Assembly: GCA_014925825.1 (NCBI GenBank)
Contig: JACGCK010000004.1
Location: 186,001-250,000 of the forward strand
Reading direction: 5' to 3'
Length of the DNA stretch: 64,000 nucleotides
DNA from: Pholiota molesta
Taxonomy: Eukaryota; Basidiomycota; Agaricomycetes; Agaricales; Strophariaceae
Shown here: in pieces, positions 1 through 14,188 of the stretch
How the letters are laid out: each line of letters opens with the position of its first letter
How positions within the stretch are numbered: the stretch's first letter is position 1
Program-made: the position numbers and the translations under genes
The notes under the pieces: generated by a model
Databases searched by the model: none
What the model saw: the letters and a program-made list of their open reading frames with translations, nothing else
What the model was told of the DNA's origin: nothing

Positions 1-1820
1 TTGCGTATATGTCAGGAGCATCCATTCCACATCTTATATCAAGTATATTGCTTGTCAGATCATTCCACCCCCGTCCCTACTGGCAGACGCCTCTCTGAAC
101 GTCATGCTAGTCAGTCGACTCAAACAGACCGTGGCACCGCCGCTAACAACCTTCTCGATCGCTTACGGATCGAAGAAATCACGGGCCAACGGATTCGCGA
201 CGTGGAACGACTATGCGATGCCAGTTTAGAATGGGCGAAATATCGCATCGTCAAGGTTCCACGGTTCTCGAACCAGAACAAGCAGAAAGGCGTCCCTTTC
301 AAGATTCCCACTGGTCTCAAAATCTTAGAGATATCAGATTTGCGTGTTCCGGTGTCCACTGCGCGCACACCACTTGACCCCACGATGCAATACAAAGATT
401 GTGTTTGGATAAACCGGTACGAGCCTACCTTTGACACTGCCGGTGGTGTAAATATGCCCAAGATCAACATCTGCCATGGATCCGACGGACAAAAATACAA
501 GCAATTGGTACGGTATTCCAAATAAAATGAAATGGTTATATCGCTGACATTTCAATATAGTTCAAAGGTGAAGGAAACGACGATTTGCGCCAAGATGCAG
601 TTATGGAACAAGTCTTTGAGCTCGTGAACGGGATGCTGAAGCGTGATCGCGAAACGCTGCGACGCGATTTGAAAGTGCGCGATTACAAGGTTATTCCCCT
701 CGCTAGCCAGGCAGGAATTATAGAATTCGTTGGTAACACTTCCCCTCTTCGCGAATGGCTGTACAATGCACACCCCAAGTTCGTAATCCACTACAATTTA
801 CTCTTCAGCAACTCATGTCTGCGTTCGACAGATATCATCCTAGCGACATGAAGCAGACGGTTATTTCTGCTCAGATGAAAGACTTACAAGAGAACTATGG
901 CAATGACCCAGAAAGAATGTTGAAATTCTTCCTTGAAACGCGGAAGAAATTCAGACCAGTTCTACGCCATTATTTTACGGAGAAGCACAAGAACCCGATC
1001 AACTGGTTCCAGATGCGATTGTGCTACACGCGCAGTATCGCAACTACCTCCATTGTAGGACACATATTAGGTCTAGGGGATCGGCATAGCTCGAACATCC
1101 TCATGGACAATGTCACTGGGGAAGCTGTGCATATCGACCTCGGTATTGCCTTTGATCAGGTATGGACTAACACAGTCAAGTTCTTGTACATGCTATTAAT
1201 TCTCAGCAGGGAAAACTCCTCGCCATCCCTGAAAAAGTTCCATTTCGGATGACCGCTGATATCGTTGATGGGATGGGACCATCGGGCACGATGGGCGTGT
1301 TCCAAAGATGCGCGGAGGAGACACTTCGCGTGCTGCGCGAGGAATCTGAGGTCATCATGACGGTTTTAGAAGTGTTCAAGCACGATCCGCTGCATTCATG
1401 GTGCGCTTCTTCACGTTTCCATTTCGATTCACGCCTCCTTGCTGACACCAGGTCCCTTTGCATAGGACTGCGAGCGAATTCAAAGTGAAGCAGGCGCAGG
1501 CAGACGCACCAGCCCGGCCACGACGACGCTGGCCGATACGAGCCGCTTCAACCTCGGAATCGGGATTGACATGAGCAGCGGTTCGGCGGATGAGGCGGCG
1601 GATCGCGCACTGAGCTCTGTCGCACGCAAGCTCAACAAGTCGCTCAGCGTGGAGAGCACGGTGAACGAGCTCTGGCGGAGGCGATGGATCCGCTGAACCT
1701 GGCTACGATCTTCGTTGGTGCGTAATATCATTTTTTGTCAGCCTGGAGATCAGGTCGTGTATGATCTTGTGCTGATCTTCTTGCGTTTTTAATTTTTCAG
1801 GGTGGTTTCCTTTTGCATAG
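1..1820 (+). CDS. TEL1: Tel1/ATM-type PI3K-like kinase, C-terminal part (5' truncated by window)
   Basis: Serine/threonine kinase of the DNA double-strand-break and telomere checkpoint; only the catalytic C-terminus lies in the window. The PIKK catalytic loop [11 protein letters not shown] and activation motif [10 protein letters not shown] are visible around 1070-1160. They are followed by [13 protein letters not shown] and an HDPLHSW motif, a pattern closer to ATM/Tel1 than to ATR/Mec1. Short GT-AG introns lie near 510-560, 778-812, 1160-1210, 1400-1461 and 1718-1800. The last one joins [12 protein letters not shown] to WFPFA and a stop, which is the FATC tail. Two frame breaks, near 1519 and 1676, each need one added base; the sequence on both sides is good coding sequence, so sequencing error is the likelier cause. 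The first exon is open from base 1. Confidence 0.9.
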
Positions 1821-2424
1821 TCATTTCGAGTTAAGGCTGCTTAGTGTTCAAAAAATTTACGGACTTTGTATGTTTATTTACGGCATTCCATGATTTCCTG
1901 CTCTTTCCTGCACATCTGTATCCATTAAGCAATAGACCCTGTATCATCCATCCCCTTTCAGTTCCAATGCTTTACATTCTGTAATGTTTTACGATGCTTA
2001 AATATAGCAAGTCCAAACAAAATATCATGCCCATTGCACGAATGCTGAGAGTATCCTGGCGTTGAATTGAACATTTTACATGGAGTGAGATTGTGGACAA
2101 TCTCAAGTACTTATCATTAGGCTCCTTGGAAGGGAACTTTCTAATCGTAGGCTTTTAATCCGTACTTCAGAAGAACTCGATGCGATTCGCACATAAACTA
2201 CTCGAGTAACTAAATTGTTAGCATTACATGTACACTCTCGTTAAAATTTTGTTGCCGTCATTTCAAGTCGCACTTTCCACTTCTGTTGTAGAGTAGGTGT
2301 CAGCTCAGCCTACAATTAGGCACCGACACCGGGAATTAATACCATCATGACGTCATGTATGCTCAGCGCTAAACGACCAGGACCCTTCAGACCCCAAGCG
2401 CCCACTTCCGTCAGACGCTCCGTG
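1821..2424. other. Intergenic, convergent 3' ends
   Basis: AT-richer stretch between the TEL1 stop and the stop of the minus-strand hypothetical gene. I see no coding region, RNA gene or repeat; it presumably holds the two 3' UTRs. Confidence 0.5.
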
Positions 2425-2427
2425 TCC

Positions 2428-3159
2428 CTACCCATCACCCACCCTGATGCGTCCCTGCGCAGCCGCGTCCAGGGCTGCGAGGTGTGGCGCCGACATCGGA
2501 GGGGCGGCCTGCGCCGGCGGCTGCGAGGGCGGTGGTGGTGGTGCATGGAAGATCTGCCGGTGGAAGCGCGCTAGCGCCGCCCGCGCGGCGGGCGCAGCAT
2601 GCAGGAAGTCGTAGCGCAGGTCGTACGAATGGCGCCTCTTGTAGATGGAGCGTTTGGGGACCGGCTGCGCGTCTGTTGTTCGGGCTACGGCTCCGGTGGG
2701 GGGTGGTGGTGGTGGTGGTGGGGCAGCGGAAGCGGAGGCGGGGGCGGATTGAGATGCGGCGCGGCTTGCGGTGGGGATAGAGGCGGGGGCGGGGAGAGTG
2801 AAGCTGCGCGTGCGGACGGAGGGGCGCGCATGAGCGCTGCTTGGGGCTTGAGAGGGGGAATGGGGCGCTAGTTCGTGGTGGCGGTCGTAATGGAGATGCT
2901 GGTGCTGGCCGGTCATGGAGCCGTGGTGCGGTTCGTGAAGCGGTTCGTGAAGGATATCAGGGGATTCAGACCCGGATGTGGATGCGCACTCGGATTCGGA
3001 CTCGGATTCGGAGGACGCGTACTCGGCGCGGAAGTCGAATTCGGATTCGAAAGAGGCGTCTCCAGAGATCCCGTCGCATTCATCTTTGCACTCGTTAGGC
3101 GCCGTTGATTGTGACGAAGCGCAAGCGATTGTGAGCATGTTGTTATTCGTAAAAGGCAT
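2428..3159 (-). CDS. Hypothetical acidic/proline-rich protein
   Basis: Single-exon reading frame of about 244 residues if begun at the ATG giving MPFTNNNML; an upstream in-frame ATG would add about 20 residues. I do not recognise a family. Order of features: a short N-terminus with several Cys; an acidic Ser/Glu/Asp repeat coded by GGATTCGGACTC-type repeats near 2980-3010; a His-rich stretch; an Ala/Pro-rich linker with a run of eight prolines; and a basic, well-ordered-looking block containing KRRHSYDLRYDFLHAA near the C-terminus. The last block is the most gene-like part. High local GC makes chance open frames more likely, hence the moderate confidence. Confidence 0.5.
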   Translation of the reverse strand: MPFTNNNMLTIACASSQSTAPNECKDECDGISGDASFESEFDFRAEYASSESESESECASTSGSESPDILHEPLHEPHHGSMTGQHQHLHYDRHHELAPHSPSQAPSSAHARPSVRTRSFTLPAPASIPTASRAASQSAPASASAAPPPPPPPPTGAVARTTDAQPVPKRSIYKRRHSYDLRYDFLHAAPAARAALARFHRQIFHAPPPPPSQPPAQAAPPMSAPHLAALDAAAQGRIRVGDG

Positions 3160-3219
3160 AGTGCATGCGGGTAGGCACTGTGATATGATTCTGGGACAAG
3201 GTATAATAAGGTATGGCAC

Positions 3220-5194
3220 AAGTTATCGTGGGGGCGTCGTAATGTTGATGTCGTCGCAAAGTTTGTTAGTCGCGCACTCCTGCGCAATGAGGGAGGTGGG
3301 TCCCCGAAGGTGCTAGATAGACGCCGAAGGATGGTACCGGTGAACACCTGGGCGCTTAAGTACTGAGCGCTGATTGATAAGTACAAGCCCGGACACAAGC
3401 CGCGGTGCAGGTGGTGGTAGTATTTGACTTGCCTATCGTGCTTGGACCTGGTTCAAATATTTGTGACCTACTGAGACAAATCATGTTACCGCCTGCCGAG
3501 CCACAGCGAGATACCTAGATTGGTACATGTTGTACCCGCCCCTCGGAATATTGTCTACGTATTGTTGGGGTCAATATTTGCACCTACCGAATATGTTCGA
3601 GAAGGCCGTAAAATGAAGGAGGTAAAAAGCTATATGTCTTCTTTTTCTGGATGATCATAGGGCCATAGTAGTGGCAATGCTAGTATGTTAAAAAGACGGT
3701 GGTCTAACATGCTTCGACTGGTGCGGAGTATGTATTTTACATGATAAATGAACGGTGGACTTTTTAGGACGGCAAGTTCTAGAAAAAGAAGGATGTATGC
3801 GTCCGAAGCTGGACAGAGGCAAAGTGGCGTGTAATTATTCATTCGAGTGTGACTGACATCCGACTTGCGCACGGATACAGGCACAGGTGTGGAAAGAGGT
3901 GCCGGGCGCCTACCTATAATAGCACAGGCGCCCAGGGTACTTACGCGCGGGTGAGGTACGTGGGCGCGTAAATTCTCAAGATCTTCCACATGCGTTCGGG
4001 TTTCGTAACTGTATTTGTCACCCTTTGCTGCAGGATGACGATAATAGCCTGTGAATATATTGTTTCATCAGTGGTGGTTATTGGGTACTCAAATATCTTT
4101 GTTTTTGCGTTACAGGCTGCAGGCTACAGCTAATGTGGACTGCTTCAAATGAACCAACTGGCCCTCGTTATTTCAGGTATCGAAATGCCAGGTACCGGAG
4201 GGTCGATACTGCTGATACTGCACGGATGTCGAAATCAAATCGAAGTTAATCGGGCTTCGCTAATTAATTCAATAGAGTGTACTGAGTCGCCACCGCTCCG
4301 AATCGGACTAGTCGAGCCCTGAGTTGCTGGTTTCGCAGACTTAAGGTGGATGGTGTTATCAAGATAGGCGCCTGCGCCTCAACTGATAGTGTTCTTCATT
4401 CCAAAAGTCTAGACCTCGGTGGCTCAGTCCCAGCATCCGCTTAAGAGAGCAGACACGCGTTTCCTGCGAGGTCGTGGGGATGTCAATGTCAGGGCATGCC
4501 GTGGCCATGCGAGCTTATGCTTAGGTTGGCATATGCACATAGCCAGGCTAAGTATAGGCTAGTCCAGGCTAACTTGAAGCTCGGATGGCATCTGTTGAAA
4601 CGTGGATGTAGGCAAATATAGCAATCTTTGATGCACTGCAGCCTGTTGGTGGGACATGAGTATGATCGGTAAGTATGTGTTGCGCATGGCAGATCGTATT
4701 CATGCGCGTCCATGATGTTTTGATTTTTGTGAAGCGAGTGTACATATTTTGCGTAGGCAACGTCTGGACCGATGGTATCCGGAGATTTTTTGGATGGATG
4801 GATGATACATGGTTGATGCCACCGAGAGGCCGATTGACCGAAAACATGGTTGGGATATACTTGGATTGAGTGATGGTTGAACGTGCTGTCCGTTCACCGG
4901 AGGACATCCAATGAGGTCAAGTACATGCCGAGTTGACTTTGACTTTTCAAAGCTTCTATGGGGAGGATTTCTTACGGTAATTGGACATGCGGGATGGCTG
5001 GGATTGTGTGGCTGGTGAATGCACTGGGACGATCATGGCTGGATTAAGGGGTTGCTGCGATCTGATTTGGGTTCTGGAGGAAGTGGGCCGGAGGAGACTG
5101 GCCGGATGTGGGTCGCTATGGACGTAAGGGTCACGTGGTGGTGAATGCAAAATTGATAGAGTCGGTGATTGTTGTAATCGGGGGCATCGTCCCC
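3220..5194. other. Gene-poor intergenic region
   Basis: About 2 kb between the divergently oriented hypothetical gene and the PAK kinase. A 119-codon minus-strand open frame (3630-3989) has no recognisable domain, and I do not accept it as a gene. Small direct repeats occur: GCTAAGTATAGGCTAGTCCAGGCTA-like AGGCTA units near 4548-4572 and a GATG run near 4793-4806. The rightmost few hundred bases should contain the promoter of the kinase. Confidence 0.4.
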
Positions 5195-8266
<3,072 letters not shown>

Positions 8267-9588
8267 ACGGAGAAGATGACGCGTGCGCAATTCTATGCGT
8301 GCATGGTCTCACTGCTCCCACCTTCTTTCACCCCCATCGCCAGCGTTGCATGTCCTTGTCTACACCGCCATCCACGCCCACACTTGCATATGTGGATGGC
8401 CCATGCTGGGCTCTGCGCCCCACCCTGGATTCCCGTCTCATGATCTCATCTCGTCGTCTCTACGCCGTCGTCGTTGTATCGTACATCTATTGTGTTTTTG
8501 TTGTTTTACCCCCTTTTCTTTATACAGATTCCCCATCCGTACGGCCATTTACGAAGATACAAAAATATTCCCTCTCTTCCTCTTTTACACCCCCGTATAT
8601 CTTCCTCTTTCATATCGTTACCCTGCATTCATGGACCTGGTCGTTTTAAAATATTTTCTTTCTCTTGCGTCCGTACCGAGGTGTTTTCTTTTTCTCCTTC
8701 CACCTTGTAGTACCCTGGGTTGTCTTGTTGGAGTTTTTCTTTTTTTCTCCTGCCTTTTTCTTTTCCTTTCTCCACCCGTTAGTCACTTGTGCATACCATC
8801 TGTTTGTTACGCTTTTTCTTTCCGTCGACGAATAGACAGTAACATCTGAATTTTACCCGTGTTTGCTCTTGCCTGCGATGTTCCGTAGGAAGATGAGACC
8901 CTCGACTGACACTGATGAATTAAGTGTAATTGACAATATCATATACCTGCCCTTTCTATTGTGGCTTTCTGATACAGTGGTGAATACTCGCTTAGAATAC
9001 TGATAACTAATATCATTTCCTGAGGGAGAACCAAGGGAGAACCAGGCTGTCATAAGTGTTTCCGGAGGACCTCGATGTCATTCACGATTTGAAACCATTA
9101 TGTCCTCGTCTGTGATGTTGCGACAGAATCCGAGCATCAATCAGGTTTTCTATATCTGCAACCAGGTGGGACTAACGAAGGTCTACAATGCAGTCTTGCC
9201 AGTGGCTTAATAGGAAAAGGAACACTGCAGCGGGCAGGAATAGGCGGTCTCGGCGGCTGTTCAGAAATGCAAACTAACGATTAAGAAGGAATGCGACCGT
9301 CAACGTTAAATGGGCACAAAATATGTCATGGAACAGTCGAACTCATGTGCGCCAAAATAACCATGAACATGTAGGCCATTCTGTCATAGTTCCGTAGTAG
9401 CGCGTAACTGCTGGCCACGCACAGTTAATTATTGAAAGTGTTTGCGAAGTGTAATCTGAACAGTGTTGTTTTCTGGGTACCAAAGGAGATGGGGTCTGGT
9501 AGAATGAACAAAGCAAATATTATGGATCGCAAGCCGTTGAAGAGGGAGTGAAAGGAGTGTCAATATCAACTTCCGAATACCCAGAGAT
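8267..9588. other. Intergenic between convergent PAK and F-box genes
   Basis: Strongly pyrimidine-rich on the plus strand at about 8290-8820, probably 3' UTR and downstream sequence of the kinase. The open frames here are low-complexity Phe/Leu/Ser translations of the CT-rich strand. No gene supported. Confidence 0.5.
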
Positions 9589-9590
9589 TA

Positions 9591-11355
9591 TTACCAGCAA
9601 CGATTGAGGCGGCATTCCATACAGTAACAATCATATTCATACTCGTCCTCGTCCTCCGTGAAAATCTCCAGTCCGTCCCAGTCAACATTGTCCACAATCT
9701 CCTCTAGCGAACCCACGCCGTCTGTTTCGAGTCGGAAACAATTACGAAGAATTAGTTTTTTTATTTCCGCGCCGCATTCATGACGTTGGATGAGGGTGTC
9801 TTGTAAACTGTCCACTGTCAGGTCATCCGAGTCGTCGAAACGTGTTTCGCGTAAACAGATCGAGGAGAGGCAAGGGAAATATAGCTTCGACATTGAACCG
9901 GAAGTGGTAGGTCCCATAGCTGCATCATCCGAGCGGAGCTTGAGTGCATCCAGAAAGGGCTTGCTTGCACCAGCAGCTACCATGACAGAGCGAACAGAAG
10001 GTAACTTTCCAACCGTAATCGCTATCGTCCCGGAATCTATGTTACATGCCAAGTTTGCCAGATATAACCGCTTTACATGCTGTAGATGTAGGGCACCATC
10101 GAAAACGTCGAGTAAAAGTTTATCTACAGTCAACTCGGTTGAGATGCCTGCCTTCAAGAAAAACGCCAGTTTCAAACCGGGGACAAACTCGGGACGTGAT
10201 AGGGCTAGGTCATCCAACACATCTGTGTACAGCTCAAATTGAACGCCGCTGCCTTGTGTTGGCTCTCGTAGAACAAAACTTTGGAAAATAGGAGCAGAGG
10301 AGCAGTTTGAGAATGAGCGGCCAATGTTCGAGATGACATCGGAAAAGTCTGTCGCTGAGTTGAGGGAACTTGTTACAGCATCGGTTGCAGAGCATACAAC
10401 GTTTACTGTAGCCGTTGGAGGAAACGTGACACAGGAAAAGAAAGGTCGGAGTTCGTTATTTGTGGAATGTATATTCAGGGTCTGAAGCGAAGTGAAGTGG
10501 ATACGATCGGTGGGCCAAGGGGCTTGTTCGCTCGTTTGGACTGGAAGGACATCCTTTAGGTCTAAAGATTCCAGATTGGGCATTCCTTTTAGTATATCGA
10601 CAAACTGTTTTCCATCTGGCCTTGAAGGATATGAAAGGTTGTGTATTTTGAGGTGTGTGAGAGAGTGCAGGATATGGGAGTGCGATTTCCAGTTGACACC
10701 GCAGTTGGCCAGCTCTAAATATCGTAGTCGTCCTGTTTCACTTAGAATACGACCCGTGATAGAAATGGGCTCAGGAGAATGGACACCAGAACTCATGGCT
10801 TGATTCGGACAGAAGGGTAGCCATCCAGAGCAAGGCGTTCCAGCCGTGGAGCAGACTCCGGTAAACATTTTGTAAGTCAACCCACAAGTTTGAAGTAACC
10901 TTTCGAAAAGAAAGACCTCTGGCACGCGCTGTATGTTTGAGCGCTAGTGCTAATCCTGGGAGGATACGGTTCGAGCTAAAATTATAGTTGATTACGAGGC
11001 TGGCGTCTTTGGATCTTCTGAGCATCTCTTCGACCCAGGGAAGATTGGCAACTGGCAAGTCGACCCATAAGCTAGGTGAATTGACGGCGATGTTTCTCCA
11101 GTGGCGAGTGACGTGAGTCACCTTAATCCAGTTCACGGTATATGCGCGCCCTAAGTAGGGGTCTTGTAGTTTCACAAAAAGGAAAATCCTGGACGTGATT
11201 TCGGAAGGGAGGCGCGAGATAAGTGCATAGCGGTTTCTATGAGATTTTAGCGCCGAAATAGTATCTTGATATTTCGCAATAGTGTCGTCTACTTGACGGT
11301 GCGCTTCTTCGATTGATATCTTCTCATTGAGTGACCCGGTATTCAACGGGTGCAT
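9591..11355 (-). CDS. F-box domain protein, agaricomycete type
   Basis: Likely substrate-recognition subunit of an SCF ubiquitin ligase. The N-terminal part (from MHPLNTGSLNEK at 11355) has a predicted helical segment, then an F-box (SRLPSEITSRIFLFV) and the family-typical THVTRHWRNIAVNSPSLW motif. The C-terminal half is an irregular leucine-rich region (LRYLELANC, LTHLKIHNLS, LESLDLKD) ending in an acidic tail with a Cys-rich end (CYCMECRLNRCW). Two one-base losses are needed to reconcile frames, near 10875 and 10800; the intermediate frame reads LPESAPRLERLALDGYPSV, the usual continuation in this large family. Such genes are expanded in mushroom genomes; the target cannot be inferred. Confidence 0.8.
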
Positions 11356-11783
11356 TTCAGCTTTAGAAAATCACTGGGCTTGACATTGTTTATATAAATA
11401 AAAACTGAACATGGGCATGTTTGTGAATATAAGTATGGGCACAAACCTTGCAGAATTGGTTGTGAGTGTCGGCAGGCCTCAAGGATTTGATGTTCAAGAA
11501 TTCATTGAGGCCTTAGGCCGTAGTACACGCTGAGACAGAGAAAAGAGCGAGGTGAATTATTTGCTCTGTGATTGTAGTGAATTCGATTCGTAGGTGAATG
11601 CTAACGATGTGGGAGTAACGTAGGCTGGACGTAGGTCCAACATCCATCCTGGCGCACAAGAGTAAAGTGATGCGTTAATTACATAAGTACGCTTATTTCC
11701 AATCTGGGACGTTTGCGGTTTCAGTTTAAGTATGCGGATCAAAATCTGGCTCATGTGAGCAACTAATACTGTTGAATGATATC

Positions 11784-11864
11784 GTCAGTATCGATTAGGG
11801 GTTAAATCACTTCGTTGTGGTAAACATACCCGAAGAGCCGCTGGTTCGATTCCAGCTACCGACA
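11784..11864 (+). tRNA. tRNA-His (GTG) with a 9-nt intron
   Basis: Full cloverleaf found by eye. Acceptor GTCAGTA/TACCGAC pairs with one A-C mismatch at the fourth pair. D-stem GATT/AATC encloses loop AGGGGTTA. Anticodon stem CTTCG/CGAAG has the loop start TTGTGG, so the anticodon GTG is at 11817-11819. T-arm GCTGG-TTCGATT-CCAGC (B box GGTTCGATTCC). Discriminator A at 11864. The sixteen bases between the anticodon stems leave a 9-nt intron (11821-11829, TAAACATAC) directly 3' of position 37, the canonical place. A TTTT Pol III terminator follows at 11865. The loop TTGTGG-C matches eukaryotic tRNA-His. Lies alone between the F-box and COPE genes. Confidence 0.87.
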
Positions 11865-12141
11865 TTTTGCTTTTATATATTTTTTTCTCCATATTGTGAG
11901 CGCTTAATGAAGTCCAGCTTGGAAAGGGAACGTTGTGGAATGTTGTCGAATGCCGGGGCCACAAAATGCAAATTACTCTCATCAGTACAACACCTGCATT
12001 GAATCCTAGTCAGTTACATGCCTCTACGTAGTGAAAGTACTGGTGAGTGGTGTTATGGAGCGCTGAGTATTCGCTTACATAATAGATGGACACGTCCGAA
12101 CTTTACTAATTCTAGTAGTCTAGACTGTGACTACTACTATC

Positions 12142-13252
12142 ATGGATTCCTCTGAATTATACCACACGAAGCAACAATTTACCCTGGGTGAATGAATTCT
12201 ATGTCTGGTCTGAAAACATTCTGATGAGTTGTGTCCTAGCCGCGTACAAGGCACTTGTACAACAACCTCTCCCTGACGAATCATCGTCCGACTACGTTCC
12301 TTCCCTTCTCTATAAAGCTCGATCCTATATTGCCCTGGGCGAGCCAAAGTCTGCTCTGGAAGTTGTACCAGAAGGCTCCGAGAATGTCGCACTGAAGGCT
12401 GTTACTTCTCTGGCACGCTTTGTCGCTGCCTCTAATTCGACTGAGTCAGAGGCTGCTCTTGAGGAATTGCGCGACCTATCTGTCGAAATTGAAGGAGAAG
12501 ATGCTGAAGGGAGTGACAGAGATAAAGCGCTGGTTAGAGTACTTGCAGGAACTGCATTTGCACGTGCGGGTGAGGTGGAAGAAGCTCTAGAGACCCTGGG
12601 TTCCGAAACGGAAGACCTCGAAGCGTGCGTCGTATACTATCTTGCCACCATGGCATCTTCATCTGAAATTGTATACCCATATAAAGCGTGGCCCTTATTG
12701 TCCAGATCTACCTCTCCATAAATCGTCCTGATTTGGCAAAGAAGCAATTCGATAGGTCGAAACGTTGGGCTGAAGATGACCTCCTACTGCAACTCATCGA
12801 ATCAACGATTGGCTTGGTCACCGGAAAGGACAACTACTCGAACACAAGCTCGTTCTACACGGAACAGCTAGGGAACCCCTCCTTATCATCACCGCATCTA
12901 CTCACTGCCCGCGGCGTTACTCGCATCTTGCGAGGAGAAATCCCAGAAGCTAAATCAGATCTGGAAGAATCCCTCCAACAGCAAAAGGATGATGCAGAGG
13001 CTGAAGCAGCATATGCGGCTGCTGCAGGATTGGGAGCATTCAAGAAGGCTGAAGCAGAAGAATTGTGGTCGTACGTCCCGTATCAAACTCAATGCATTTA
13101 TTTTGTTTGCTAAAGGAAACTCAATTAGAAAATTTGCTGCTCAGCACTCTTCACATCCCCTCGTTGAGGATGTCAACGAAAAGGCTGCAATGTTTGATCA
13201 GTACTCATCTGCATTCTCTATCCCGCCTGCTGCAGCAACTGTATCTGTTTGA
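12142..13252 (+). CDS. SEC28: Coatomer subunit epsilon (epsilon-COP)
   Basis: Subunit of the COPI vesicle coat, which mediates Golgi-to-ER and intra-Golgi transport. The product begins MDSSELYHTKQQFTL, the family start. It is all-helical and TPR-like, with EAVALIVQIYLSINRPDLA, LLTARGVTRILRGEIPEA and a C-terminal HPLVEDVNEKAAMFD that matches the epsilon-COP end. Introns: 12188-12239 (joins FTL to AAYKALV), a second starting at GTGCGT near 12626 and ending before CGTGGCC (about 12691), and a third starting at GTACGT near 13070 and ending about 13129. Length about 290 residues, normal for the family. No frame break needed. Confidence 0.9.
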
Positions 13253-14188
13253 AGTTGAATGCAGCCGGTATCGCCAAGTATGTTGAATTACCCTTGATTC
13301 ATTTTTTTGTTTGTTTGTTGAAATCTTGGAAATTAGGGCTGTCGTATTCTTGTCCGAGCGATACTTGTGCGGAAAGCCTTTCCTTCATAGCTTTACGGGA
13401 TAGACAAAAGCTTCATGCAATTTATGAGAACTTCACACTGTTCACAGCATCGACTTACACCGATTTATATTCTCCCCGACCCGGCCCATGTGTTTTTCTC
13501 GCTCCGCTTTGACAGAGTCAATGAAATTGATATCCATCGAAAGCGAATACAAATTTTAATTTATGTACAGGCACATTATTTAATTTTGAAATCAGATCAG
13601 CTTCTCGCGCAACTCGTCACTCCCTTGATAACGGTGGCGAACGACTGTGGTTGTTGTAAATTATCATGGAATCTACGTAGTATGCAATGAGACTGAAATG
13701 GAATTCAATATTCAAGGAAGCAATTTTTTGTGTCTTTGTGGTTGGATCTCTAAAGGCATTTGCGACATGTTTACTGTGTTGTCAACATGTCACTGCAGAA
13801 TCCAGATAGCTGTGACTGCATGAACCGAACAATCACCTTGTTCAACTCTTTCGCACACGCGCTTTTCATGGTCTTCATGCCAGCTCGGCTGCTTCCAATT
13901 CCCATTGCTTCGCAGATCAGAGGCATCCAATAAGACGTACCATCGGGTATTGTTCGCTCCAGGATGGTGACTTTCTGGATCAACCAGGATCAACCCTACC
14001 TATACGGGGCGAATGAACTGCAGATATATCCAAATCCCAACATTCTGCCTGTCAGATCTATGGAAGAAGTTATGATGGGATGCTGGACCGTCTAAATCCA
14101 ACACCTAAAAAAGTCCTATAAGATGCTGCTACCGAACTTCCCCATCTGCACTCTTCAGCCTCTCTCTCTCGAGTCTTGACGAACGGCA
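13253..14188. other. Intergenic
   Basis: Contains the 3' flank of COPE and the promoter of the oxygenase. Open frames here are short and overlapping on both strands; none has a recognisable motif. A pyrimidine-rich stretch (CTCTCTCTCTC) lies about 25 nt before the oxygenase ATG. Confidence 0.5.

Noticed and set aside
1480..1820. TEL1 as a pseudogene because of two frame breaks before the FATC tail
   Set aside because: The FATC end and all catalytic motifs are intact, and identical one-base losses occur in unrelated housekeeping genes across the window.
3630..3989. 119-codon minus-strand open frame in the gap before the PAK gene
   Set aside because: No domain, atypical composition, no neighbouring exon with good splice sites; compatible with chance.
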